Below, one piece after another: positions 1 through 7,806 of a stretch of DNA of 64,000 bases. A model generated the notes under the pieces. It made no database searches. It was given only the letters and a program-made list of their open reading frames with translations, and had not been told where the DNA came from. Numbering within the stretch: position 1 is the first letter of the stretch; each line of letters opens with the position of its first letter. The translations under genes were made by a program, and so were the position numbers. The DNA comes from Sphaerotilus hippei (GTDB lineage Bacteria; Pseudomonadota; Gammaproteobacteria; Burkholderiales; Burkholderiaceae_C): contig NZ_QJJS01000016.1 in the NCBI RefSeq assembly GCF_003201595.1, positions 39,224 through 103,223 on the forward strand, in the 5' to 3' direction.

Positions 1-305
1 TGAAATACTCGCCCAAGGGCTCCAGCGTCAGCATCGATCTGCTGGATTCGGAGCAGGCCGGCCGGCCGGGCTGCCTGTGGGTGATCCGGGACCAGGGCCG
101 GGGGATCGCGGAGTCGGACCACGAACGCATCTTCCAGAAGTATTTCCGGGCTGCCGAGACCTCCGAGTCCCCCGGCCTGGGCCTCGGGCTGTACCTCGTG
201 CGGCACATCCTGAAACGTCACGATGGCTGGGTGCGTGCGGTCGCGCCCGCCGGTCGTGGGGCCTGTTTTGAATGCTGGTTGCCCAGGCGGCAACGGGAGT
301 CCTGA
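1..305 (+). CDS. Sensor histidine kinase, C-terminal fragment (5' end outside window)
   Basis: The open frame enters at the left edge and stops at 303-305. What remains is the ATP-binding half of a histidine kinase. It begins at the end of the N box (KYSPKG, normally preceded by NAV/NAL), then shows the G1 motif (DQGRGI), the F-box region (IFQKYFR) and the G2 motif (GLGLGLYLVRHI). The sensor and HisKA parts lie outside. The gene ends 3 bases before the response regulator, so the two are almost certainly cotranscribed as a two-component pair. The input signal cannot be judged from this fragment. Confidence 0.9.
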   Translation, partial: KYSPKGSSVSIDLLDSEQAGRPGCLWVIRDQGRGIAESDHERIFQKYFRAAETSESPGLGLGLYLVRHILKRHDGWVRAVAPAGRGACFECWLPRRQRES

Positions 306-308
306 ATC

Positions 309-1001
309 ATGGTCAAGATCGCTCTGGTCGAAGACAACCCGGACCTGCGCGACGAGGTGGAGTTCCACCTGTCGCGCCTGGGGCACGCCGTGGTCGGCCT
401 GCCCGACGGCGCGGCCCTGGACGCGCATCTGGCCGGCGACGAGCCCGAGGTGCTCATCCTCGACATCGGCCTGCCCGGCGAGGACGGCCTGAGCATCGCC
501 GGGCGGATCCGGCAGAGCCATCCACAGATGGGCATCGCGATGCTGACCGCCCGTGGCCAGATCGAGGACCGCCTGCAGGGGCTCAAGACCGGAGCGGACA
601 TCTACCTGGTCAAGCCGGTGGACATGCGCGAGCTGGCGGCGATCGTCGACAGCCTGCATCGCCGCATCCACCGACCGGCGCCGCCGGCCCGCCCGACCCT
701 GTCCTGGGCGCTCGACCGCCAGACGCTGGAGCTGAGCTCGCCCACGCGCCGGTCGGTGATGGTCACGCCCACGGAGTTCAAGCTGCTGGAGGCCCTCAGC
801 CACGGCACGGCCGAGCCGGTGAAGCGCTCGGCCCTGGCCGCGGCCATCGGCCACCCCGAGCCCGACTACGACTACCGGCGGCTGGAAACCAGCATGAGCC
901 GGCTGCGCAAGAAGATCGAGACCTACTGCGAGGACGATACCGTGTTGCGCAGCGCCCGCAATATCGGATATTTGTTCGCCGCCCCGCTCGAGGTCATCTG
1001 A
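309..1001 (+). CDS. OmpR-type response regulator
   Basis: A 230-residue receiver plus winged-helix DNA-binding protein. The receiver covers residues 1-120, with the acidic pocket at E8-D9, phosphoacceptor D52 (LILDIGLP), T80 and K102 (VKP). A Trans_Reg_C-like domain covers about 135-225, with recognisable TPTEFKLLEAL and RLRKKI segments. It lies 3 bases downstream of the kinase fragment, so the kinase is its likely partner. It is also the last gene before the secretion operon on the same strand, which makes that operon a possible target. That link is inference from position only. Confidence 0.93.
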   Translation: MVKIALVEDNPDLRDEVEFHLSRLGHAVVGLPDGAALDAHLAGDEPEVLILDIGLPGEDGLSIAGRIRQSHPQMGIAMLTARGQIEDRLQGLKTGADIYLVKPVDMRELAAIVDSLHRRIHRPAPPARPTLSWALDRQTLELSSPTRRSVMVTPTEFKLLEALSHGTAEPVKRSALAAAIGHPEPDYDYRRLETSMSRLRKKIETYCEDDTVLRSARNIGYLFAAPLEVI

Positions 1002-1337
1002 AACCGTGAATAAGCCGCTTTCCATGGTGTTGATCGCGGCTTGGACAGACCTCGATTCCATGTAGCGAGCCGGTTTCCCTGATGAATGCCCACCGGCCGG
1101 ATGTTCAATTTTTCCGATATTGCGGTACTCATCAATTCCTGAATCACCCAAAGCGGTGATGGTCAGAAATTGACAGCTTTGATTTGCGGCTTTTGCTTAT
1201 GGTGATCGTACTGAAGCAATCAGTACACATTCCATGCAGTGCAGCCGTTGTCATTCCCGTCGCCCGTCGTGCCGCGATTCCGATCCAGCCGGTGGTTTCC
1301 ATGGCGTGAAGCGTGAAACTCCGCACGGAGAGCCGGC
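1002..1337. other. 336-base intergenic region upstream of the secretion operon
   Basis: This is the longest gene-free stretch in the window and is visibly richer in A+T than the flanking genes, as expected of a promoter region. I see no RNA gene, terminator with a T run, or plausible small coding frame with a ribosome binding site. A TTGACA hexamer at 1170-1175 is the only recognisable promoter element. A ribosome binding site (GGAG) sits just before the ATG at 1338. Confidence 0.6.
1170..1200 (+). promoter_or_regulatory. Candidate sigma70 promoter for the type I secretion operon
   Basis: A perfect -35 hexamer TTGACA lies at 1170-1175 in A+T-rich DNA. The best -10 candidates are weak: GCTTAT at 1195-1200 (19-base spacer) or TTGCTT at 1193-1198 (17-base spacer). 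It would give a leader of about 130 bases before the first ABC gene. The -35 match is real; the promoter call is tentative. Confidence 0.3.
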
Positions 1338-3065
1338 ATGAACGCCGACCTCGCCGCGGCACTGCAGGCCGTGCGACCCCAGCTGCGCCGGGCCTTCGGC
1401 TTCGGCATGGTGGCCGCGCTGCTGGGCCTGACGCCATCCTGGTACATGCTCGAGGTCTACGACCGGGTGGTCAACAGCCGCAGCCACACGACGCTGCTGA
1501 TGCTGACGGTGGCCGTGGTGCTGCTCTACCTGCTGATGGAGGTGCTCGAATGGGTCCGCGCCGGCATCCTGGTCGCCGCCGGACAGGCCTTCGAGCAGAA
1601 ACTGCTGCCCCGCATCTTCCAGGCCGCCTTCGAGGCCGGTCGGGGCAAGGCCGGCGCCGGCTCGTCGGTGGCGATGAACGATCTGCGCACCGTGCGCGAG
1701 CTGTTCCACTCGCCGGTGGTGACTGCCACCCTGGATGCGCCGATGGCGCTGGTGGCACTGGCCCTGATCTACGCGATCCACCCGCTGCTGGCCGGCGTGG
1801 CCCTGGGCTGCGCCGCCGCCCAGGTCGCGGTGACGCTGCTCAACGAACGGGCCACCCGCGAGCCGATGAACAAGGCCAATGCCGGGGCGATGGGCGCACA
1901 GCTGTTCTCCGACCGCCTGCTGGCCAACGCCCACTTCATCCACGCGATGGCCATGACCTCGGCCGCGCTGCGGCGCTGGTCCTCGCGCCGGCGCGAGGCG
2001 ATCGATCTGCAGTTGCAGGCCTCGAGGGAAGCCGGCACCTGGCAGGCCTGGTCCAAGCTGCTGCAGAACCTGGTCAATTCGGCCCTGCTGGGGCTGAGCT
2101 GCTGGCTGCTGTTCGACAACAGCCTGAACGGCGGTGGCGGCATGCTGGTGGTCTCGGGCATCCTGGGCGGCAAGGTGCTGACGCCGCTGGTCCAGGTCGT
2201 CGGCCAGTGGCAGACCGTCTCCAGCGGACGTGAGGCCTGGACCCGCCTGAACCGCCTGCTGCAGGACCAGGCCGCCGCCGCGCCGGCCATGCCGCTGCCG
2301 GCCCCGAAGGGCCGGCTGGTGGTCGACCGCCTGGTGGTCACCGCCCCGGGCAGTTCGCTGCAGCTGCTCAAGGGCATTTCCTTCACGCTGGCGCCGGGTG
2401 ATGTGCTGGCGGTCGTCGGCCCGTCCGCGGCCGGCAAGACCACGCTGTCGCGGGCCCTGCTGGGCCTGGCGCCGGCCGCGTCCGGCTCGGTGCGCCTGGA
2501 CGGCGTCAGCGTGCAGACCTGGAATCCGGCCGAGCTGGGACCGCACCTGGGTTACCTGCCCCAGGGCGTCGAGCTGATCGACGGCACGCTGGCCGAGAAC
2601 ATCGCCCGCTTCGGTGCGGTCGACCTGGAGCGGGTCCGGGCGGTGTCCGAGGCCGTCGGCCTGGACGAGATCGTCGCCGCGCTGCCCGCGGGCCACGACA
2701 CCCGCGTCGGTGCTGGCTCGACCGCCATCTCGGGCGGCCAGCGGCAGCGGGTCGCGCTGGCCCGGGCGCTGTACGGCGATCCGGCGCTGGTGGTGCTCGA
2801 CGAACCCAATGCCAGCCTCGACGAGGCCGGTGACCAGGCGCTGGGTGAAGCCATCCGGGCCGCCAGCGCCCGTGGATGCACGCTCGTGATCATGACCCAC
2901 CGCGCCAGCGTGCTGGCGGTGGCCAACCGGATGCTGGTCATCAGCGAGGGCGAGCAGCGTGCCTTCGGCCCGCGCGATGAGGTGATGGCCGCGCTGCAGA
3001 AGGCCCAGGCGCCCATGCGGCCCGAACCGGTGCCCTCCGCCCCTGCCGCGGCCCAGGCCGTCTGA
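1338..3065 (+). CDS. Type I secretion ABC permease/ATPase, first of two
   Basis: A 575-residue half-transporter of the PrtD/HlyB exporter family. It drives ATP-dependent export of an unfolded substrate through an inner-membrane/adaptor/TolC channel. Hydrophobic segments fill about residues 20-290 (ABC type 1 membrane domain). The ATPase domain shows Walker A GPSAAGKTT (361-369), signature ISGGQRQR, Walker B VVLDEP with D-loop NASLDEAG, and an H-loop histidine (IMTHRAS). Its length and N-terminus match PrtD-type exporters: there is no N-terminal C39 peptidase or C39-like domain. It is followed 24 bases later by a second gene of the same family. All ATPase motifs are intact in both, so a heterodimer or two homodimers are possible. 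Confidence 0.93.
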   Translation: MNADLAAALQAVRPQLRRAFGFGMVAALLGLTPSWYMLEVYDRVVNSRSHTTLLMLTVAVVLLYLLMEVLEWVRAGILVAAGQAFEQKLLPRIFQAAFEAGRGKAGAGSSVAMNDLRTVRELFHSPVVTATLDAPMALVALALIYAIHPLLAGVALGCAAAQVAVTLLNERATREPMNKANAGAMGAQLFSDRLLANAHFIHAMAMTSAALRRWSSRRREAIDLQLQASREAGTWQAWSKLLQNLVNSALLGLSCWLLFDNSLNGGGGMLVVSGILGGKVLTPLVQVVGQWQTVSSGREAWTRLNRLLQDQAAAAPAMPLPAPKGRLVVDRLVVTAPGSSLQLLKGISFTLAPGDVLAVVGPSAAGKTTLSRALLGLAPAASGSVRLDGVSVQTWNPAELGPHLGYLPQGVELIDGTLAENIARFGAVDLERVRAVSEAVGLDEIVAALPAGHDTRVGAGSTAISGGQRQRVALARALYGDPALVVLDEPNASLDEAGDQALGEAIRAASARGCTLVIMTHRASVLAVANRMLVISEGEQRAFGPRDEVMAALQKAQAPMRPEPVPSAPAAAQAV

Positions 3066-3089
3066 ACTCCCTTGCCAAGGAAACCCGCC

Positions 3090-4835
3090 ATGACGTCCCC
3101 GGCCCCTGTGCGCCGACACGGTGAACTGAAGCAGGCCCTGCTGGCCCTGCGCCGCGAAGGCCTGCGGATCGGCGCGGTCAGCCTGCTCGCCAACCTGCTG
3201 ATGCTGGCCCCCACGCTCTACATGCTGCAGGTCTACGACCGTGTCATGGTCAGCCAGAACCAGCTCACGCTGCTGGCGGTGTCGGCCATCACGCTGGGGC
3301 TGTTCGGGCTGCTGGCCGTGGCCGAATGGCTGCGCTCGCGCCTGCTGGTCGGGGTCAGCGAACGCCTGGACCGGCAGCTGGCCGAGCGGCTGTTCGTCGC
3401 CAGCCTCGACGAGCGGCTGAGCCCCCAGGCGGGCGAGCCGCCGCGCACCTTCTCCGACCTGACCCAGCTGCGCCAGTTCCTGACCGGCCCGGGGGTGTTC
3501 GCCTTCTTCGACGCGCCCTGGACGCCGGTCTACCTCGGCGTGCTGTGCCTGCTGCACCCCTGGCTGGGCGCTGGCGCGCTGCTGTTCGCGCTGCTGCAGG
3601 CCCTGCTGGCCTGGAGCGGCCAGCGCCGCCTGAGCGCGCCGGCCACCCGCGCGGGCGAGTCGGCCGCGACGGCCGCGGGCTTCCTGCGCGCCAAGTTCGT
3701 CCATGCCGATGCGCTGCGCTCGATGGGCATGACCGGGCCGCTGTGGCAGCGCTGGCTGGGCCTGCACCGTGCCGAGCTCGACGACGGCAACCACCTGCAC
3801 CACCAGCAGCACCTGCAGACCTCGCTGAGCAAGTTCCTGCGCTACACGCAGCAGTCGTTCTCGCTCGGCCTCGGGGCCTGGCTGGTCATCGAGGGCCAGC
3901 TGTCGGTGGGCTCGATGATCGCCGCCAACGTGCTGATGACCCGCACGCTCGCACCGATCGACCAGCTGACCGGCAGCTGGCGCGCCACGCTGGGCGCCCG
4001 CGACGCCTACCGTCGCCTGGCGGGCCTGCTGGAGCGCCACCCGGTGCCGTCGCAGGAGGCGGCCCAGGCGCCCGCCCTGCGGGGCGAGCTGTCGCTGCAC
4101 GGGCTCAGCGCCTGGGCCGACGGCCGGGCCACCCCGGTGCTGCGCGACATCGAGCTGACGCTGCCCGCGGGCAGCGTCACCGTGGTGATGGGCCCGTCGG
4201 GCTCCGGCAAGTCGACGCTGGCGCGGGTGCTGGTGGGCATCTGGGCGGACGTGCGCGGCCAGCTGATGCTCGATGGCACCGAGCTGGACGCGCAGCGCCG
4301 CCGCAGCGTGGGCGAGCACATCGGCTACCTGCCCCAGGAGATCGAGCTGTTCGACGCCAGCGTGGCCGAGAACATCGCCCGGCTGGGCGAGGTCGTGCCC
4401 GACCAGGTCATCGCCGCGGCCCGGGCGACCGGTCTGCACGACATGATCCTCAGGCTGCCCAAGGGCTACGACACCAACCTCAACGAAGCGGCCCACATGC
4501 TGTCGGGTGGCCAGCGTCAGCGCATCGCGCTGGCCCGGGCCGTGCACGGCCAGCCCGCGCTGGTGGTGCTCGACGAGCCGAACGCCCACCTCGACGAGGC
4601 CGGCGAGCACGCGCTGACCCGGCTGATCCACGAGCTCAAGCAGCGCGGCACCACCGTCGTGCTGATCAGCCACCGCCGCGCGGTGCTGGCCGCCGCCGAC
4701 ACGGTGGTGCTGCTGGAGCAGGGCGAGATCCGCTCCGTCACCCCGCGTCACGAATTCATCTTCCCGGTGCGGCCCGTCAAGCCCGTCACCCCTGCGCCGA
4801 CGTCCGGTGGCCTGGCCCTGCAGCCAGCCACCTGA
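3090..4835 (+). CDS. Type I secretion ABC permease/ATPase, second of two
   Basis: A 581-residue PrtD-type exporter subunit, paralogous to the preceding gene. The ATG at 3090 is preferred because AAGGAAA sits 6 bases upstream; an in-frame TTG at 3072 is the alternative. Membrane segments occupy about 30-300. The ATPase domain has Walker A GPSGSGKST (368-376), signature MLSGGQRQR, Walker B VVLDEP with NAHLDEAG, and an H-loop (LISHRRA). Both paralogs share the motif NxxLDEAG after Walker B. Its order in the operon (ABC, ABC, HlyD, TolC, giant substrate) points to secretion of the 5050-residue protein downstream. Confidence 0.93.
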   Translation: MTSPAPVRRHGELKQALLALRREGLRIGAVSLLANLLMLAPTLYMLQVYDRVMVSQNQLTLLAVSAITLGLFGLLAVAEWLRSRLLVGVSERLDRQLAERLFVASLDERLSPQAGEPPRTFSDLTQLRQFLTGPGVFAFFDAPWTPVYLGVLCLLHPWLGAGALLFALLQALLAWSGQRRLSAPATRAGESAATAAGFLRAKFVHADALRSMGMTGPLWQRWLGLHRAELDDGNHLHHQQHLQTSLSKFLRYTQQSFSLGLGAWLVIEGQLSVGSMIAANVLMTRTLAPIDQLTGSWRATLGARDAYRRLAGLLERHPVPSQEAAQAPALRGELSLHGLSAWADGRATPVLRDIELTLPAGSVTVVMGPSGSGKSTLARVLVGIWADVRGQLMLDGTELDAQRRRSVGEHIGYLPQEIELFDASVAENIARLGEVVPDQVIAAARATGLHDMILRLPKGYDTNLNEAAHMLSGGQRQRIALARAVHGQPALVVLDEPNAHLDEAGEHALTRLIHELKQRGTTVVLISHRRAVLAAADTVVLLEQGEIRSVTPRHEFIFPVRPVKPVTPAPTSGGLALQPAT

Positions 4836-4874
4836 GCACGACCGGCACCCCCGAACCTGGCCGGAAACCCTCCC

Positions 4875-6275
4875 ATGTCCCTCGCCCGCCCCCTGCCCGA
4901 AACCCCGCTGCCGCCCGACGCCGCGGCCAACGAACCGACGCTGGCCCCCACGCCGGCCGAGGCGTCCACGCCGCCCGTGCCCCCGTCCCCCCAGGCGCGT
5001 GCCGACCGGCTGTCGCGCCACGGCCTGCAGGCCCTCGGCCTGGGGCTGCTGCTCATGCTGGGCTGGGTCGCCTTCGCCCCGCTGGACGAGGGCGTGCCCA
5101 CGCAAGGCTTCGTCACCGTCGACACCAAGCGCAAGGCGGTGCAGCACCAGGCCGGCGGTCTGATCCGCTCGGTGCTGGTCAAGGAAGGGGACAGCGTGCG
5201 TGAAGGCCAGCCGCTGTTCCGCCTGGACGACGAGGAGGCCCGGGCCGGCCATGAGGCGGTCCGGCAGCGCTACCTCGGCCTGCGGGCGATGGAAGCCCGC
5301 CTGGTGGCCGAGCGCGACGGGCAGTCCACGCTGCGCTGGCACCCCGACCTGCAGTCGGCGCTGAGCGATCCGGTGGTCCAGACCCACACCCTCGCGCAGG
5401 AACAGCTCTTCAGCGCGCGGCGCTCGGCGCTGCAGGCCGACCTGCAGGGCATCGAGGAGAGCAAGCAGGCCCAGAAGGTCTCGCTGGACGCCTATGCCCA
5501 GATGCAGGCCAGCCGGCGCAACCAGCTCGCGCTGGTGCGCGACGAGCTGACCCACACCCGCGCGATGGTCCAGGAAGGTTATGCCCCGCGCAACCGCCAG
5601 CTGGAACTGGAACGCACGGTCGACGAGCTCAATGCCGGCCTGGCCGACCTCGGCGGCAACATCGGCCGCACCCAGCGCTCGATCGCCGAGCTGTCGCAGA
5701 AGGCGATCCAGCGCCGCAGCGAGCAGCGGGCCGAGATCTCCTCGCAGCTGGCCGACGTCTACCGCGAGCTGCAGGCCGATGCCCAGAAGCTGCGCTCGAC
5801 CCGCGATGAGCTGGCCCGCATGGAGATCCGCTCGCCGGCCACCGGTCAGGTGGTGGGGCTGGCGGTGCAGACCGTCGGTGCGGTGATCCAGCCGGCCCAG
5901 AAGCTGATGGACATCGTGCCCGCGGGCGAGCAGCTGGTGCTCGAGGCCCGGGTGCCGCCGCACCTGATCGACCGCATCAAGGTCGACATGCCGGTGGACG
6001 TGCGCTTCTCGGCGTTCGCCCACACCCCCCAGCTGGTGGTCGACGCCCGGCTCGGCTCGATCTCCGCCGACGCGATCACCGATCCGCAGACCAACGTCAC
6101 CTACTACCTGGCCCGCGTCGCCGTCACGCCCGAAGGCATGAAGACCCTCGGGCGGCGCGAGATGCAGCCCGGCATGCCGGCCGAGCTGGTCATCAAGACC
6201 GGCGAACGCAGCCTGCTGACCTATTTCCTGCAGCCGCTGACCCGCCGGGTGTCGGCGGCGATGACGGAGGAATGA
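4875..6275 (+). CDS. HlyD/PrtE-type membrane fusion protein of the type I secretion system
   Basis: A 466-residue periplasmic adaptor that links the ABC exporter to the TolC channel. It has a proline-rich cytoplasmic N-terminus (1-45), one transmembrane helix (about 51-68), then a biotinyl/lipoyl-like half-motif (VKEGDSVREGQPLFRLD) near 105-125. Long coiled-coil helices fill about 130-320, with the matching second lipoyl half near IRSPATGQVVGL. A beta-barrel C-terminal domain carries PGMPAELVIKTGERSLLTYFLQPL, the classic HlyD-family C-terminal signature. It overlaps the next gene by 4 bases (ATGA), so translation is coupled. Confidence 0.94.
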   Translation: MSLARPLPETPLPPDAAANEPTLAPTPAEASTPPVPPSPQARADRLSRHGLQALGLGLLLMLGWVAFAPLDEGVPTQGFVTVDTKRKAVQHQAGGLIRSVLVKEGDSVREGQPLFRLDDEEARAGHEAVRQRYLGLRAMEARLVAERDGQSTLRWHPDLQSALSDPVVQTHTLAQEQLFSARRSALQADLQGIEESKQAQKVSLDAYAQMQASRRNQLALVRDELTHTRAMVQEGYAPRNRQLELERTVDELNAGLADLGGNIGRTQRSIAELSQKAIQRRSEQRAEISSQLADVYRELQADAQKLRSTRDELARMEIRSPATGQVVGLAVQTVGAVIQPAQKLMDIVPAGEQLVLEARVPPHLIDRIKVDMPVDVRFSAFAHTPQLVVDARLGSISADAITDPQTNVTYYLARVAVTPEGMKTLGRREMQPGMPAELVIKTGERSLLTYFLQPLTRRVSAAMTEE

Positions 6276-7669
6276 CGATGCGCCGCGAACTCCCGCGCCA
6301 CTGGCGCCAGGGCCTGATGCTGACGGCGGCGCTGCTGGGCAGCACCGGCCTGCAGGCCCAGTCCCTCGACCTGTCCCAGGCCTACGGCGCCGCGCTGGAT
6401 CAGTCGGCGAGCCTGCGCGCTGCGCGGGCGGCCGCCGCCAGCGGCCGCGAGGTGCTGCCGCAGGCCAAGGCCCAGCTGCTGCCCAACGTGACCGCCAGCG
6501 TGACCTACAGCCAGGTCGACCAGGACACCAGCACCGGCGGTGTCGCGGCCACGGACCGCTACCTCAACAGCGGCCAGAGCCTGGTGATCCGCCAGCCCCT
6601 GTACCGGCCGCTGCAGATGACCCGCTACGAGCAGGCCAGGGTGCAGCTGCGCCAGGTCGAATCGACCTTCGACCGCGAGGTCCAGGACCTGGCGATCAAG
6701 GTGGCCGAGACCTACTTCGAGGTGCTGCTGTCCGAGGACCGCGTGGCGGTCGTGCAGGTGCAGAAGAAGACCTATGCCGCGCAGCTCGACGCGGCCACCC
6801 GGTCGATGGCCGCCGGCTCGGGCATCCGCACCGACATCGACGAAGCCCAGGCCCGGCTGGACATGAGCCTGGCCCAGGAGCTCGAGGCGCGCCAGCACCT
6901 GCAGCTCGCGATGCAGCAGATGCGCACGCTGGTGACCCAGCCCTTCGATCGCCTGCAGCCGCTGGACGTGTCGCGCCTGACGCTGGGCGCGCCGCAGCCG
7001 GAATCGCTGGCCGAATGGATCCGCATCGCCGAGGACCGCAGCCCCGAGTTGCTGCAGCTGAGCGCGCAGCACGAGGCCGCCGCGCTGGAGATCGACAAGG
7101 CCCGCAGCGGACACCGGCCCACGCTGGATGCCTATGCCCAGTGGTCACGCAACCAGGGCGACAACGCCCTGCGCCCGCAGACCCGCACGACCGCCCGCAC
7201 CGTCGGCCTGCAGCTGGCCATCCCGATCTACGCCGGCGGTGGCGTCGACTCCAGCGTGCGCCAGGCCATCGCCGACCACCTGCGCCTGGAGGAGTCGCTC
7301 GAGGCCGCCCGCCGTGAGCTCGGCCTGCGGGTGCACCGCGAGTTCCGCGGCGTCACCGAAGGCCTGCTGCGCATCAAGGCGCTGGAGCAGGCCGTGCGTT
7401 CGGCCGAACAGCTGGTGCGCTCGCAGCGCCGGGCCTACGTCGCCGGATCCCGCACGACGATCGACATCCTGAACGCCGAGCAGCAGCACGCCTCCGCCGT
7501 GCTCGACCTGGCGCAGGCCCGCTACGTGCACCTGCTGTCGCACATCCGGCTGCAGGCCGCCGCCGGCGTGCTCGACGCCCAGCGCCTGACGCAGATCAAC
7601 GCTTTCCTGGCCACGACGCCGGTCGCGGCCATTGCCCCGCCTTCGGGTGGGGTCGATCGCTCGCCATGA
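6272..7669 (+). CDS. TolC-family outer membrane protein of the type I secretion system
   Basis: A 465-residue outer-membrane efflux/secretion channel. A signal peptide is evident (basic MTMRRELPRHWRQG, then a hydrophobic stretch to about residue 30, with cleavage likely after LQAQ). It is followed by the repeated TolC architecture (SLDLSQAYGAALDQSASL at the N-terminus, a second half beginning near SLAEWIRIAEDRSPEL). The typical conserved segments DAYAQWSRN, LAIPIYAGG and SQRRAYVAGSRTTIDILNAEQ are present. The start codon overlaps the stop of the adaptor gene; an in-frame ATG at 6278 is an alternative. It completes the tripartite secretion machine. Confidence 0.94.
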   Translation: MTMRRELPRHWRQGLMLTAALLGSTGLQAQSLDLSQAYGAALDQSASLRAARAAAASGREVLPQAKAQLLPNVTASVTYSQVDQDTSTGGVAATDRYLNSGQSLVIRQPLYRPLQMTRYEQARVQLRQVESTFDREVQDLAIKVAETYFEVLLSEDRVAVVQVQKKTYAAQLDAATRSMAAGSGIRTDIDEAQARLDMSLAQELEARQHLQLAMQQMRTLVTQPFDRLQPLDVSRLTLGAPQPESLAEWIRIAEDRSPELLQLSAQHEAAALEIDKARSGHRPTLDAYAQWSRNQGDNALRPQTRTTARTVGLQLAIPIYAGGGVDSSVRQAIADHLRLEESLEAARRELGLRVHREFRGVTEGLLRIKALEQAVRSAEQLVRSQRRAYVAGSRTTIDILNAEQQHASAVLDLAQARYVHLLSHIRLQAAAGVLDAQRLTQINAFLATTPVAAIAPPSGGVDRSP

Positions 7670-7806
7670 GCACGAGTTGACCCGCTTCTCGGCCCATCGC
7701 CTCCGTCCCTTCAGTTCTCCAATCTTCCAGTCCCCTCGCGCTGTCATCGACACCGCACCCGGCCTCACGCACCACGCATCTCCAAGACGTACAACGGAAA
7801 TCAGCC

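Noticed and set aside
1251..6023. Antisense open frame of 1590 codons opposite the secretion genes
   Set aside because: The sense strand encodes two ABC exporters and an adaptor with intact motifs. The antisense product is compositionally biased and has no recognisable feature.
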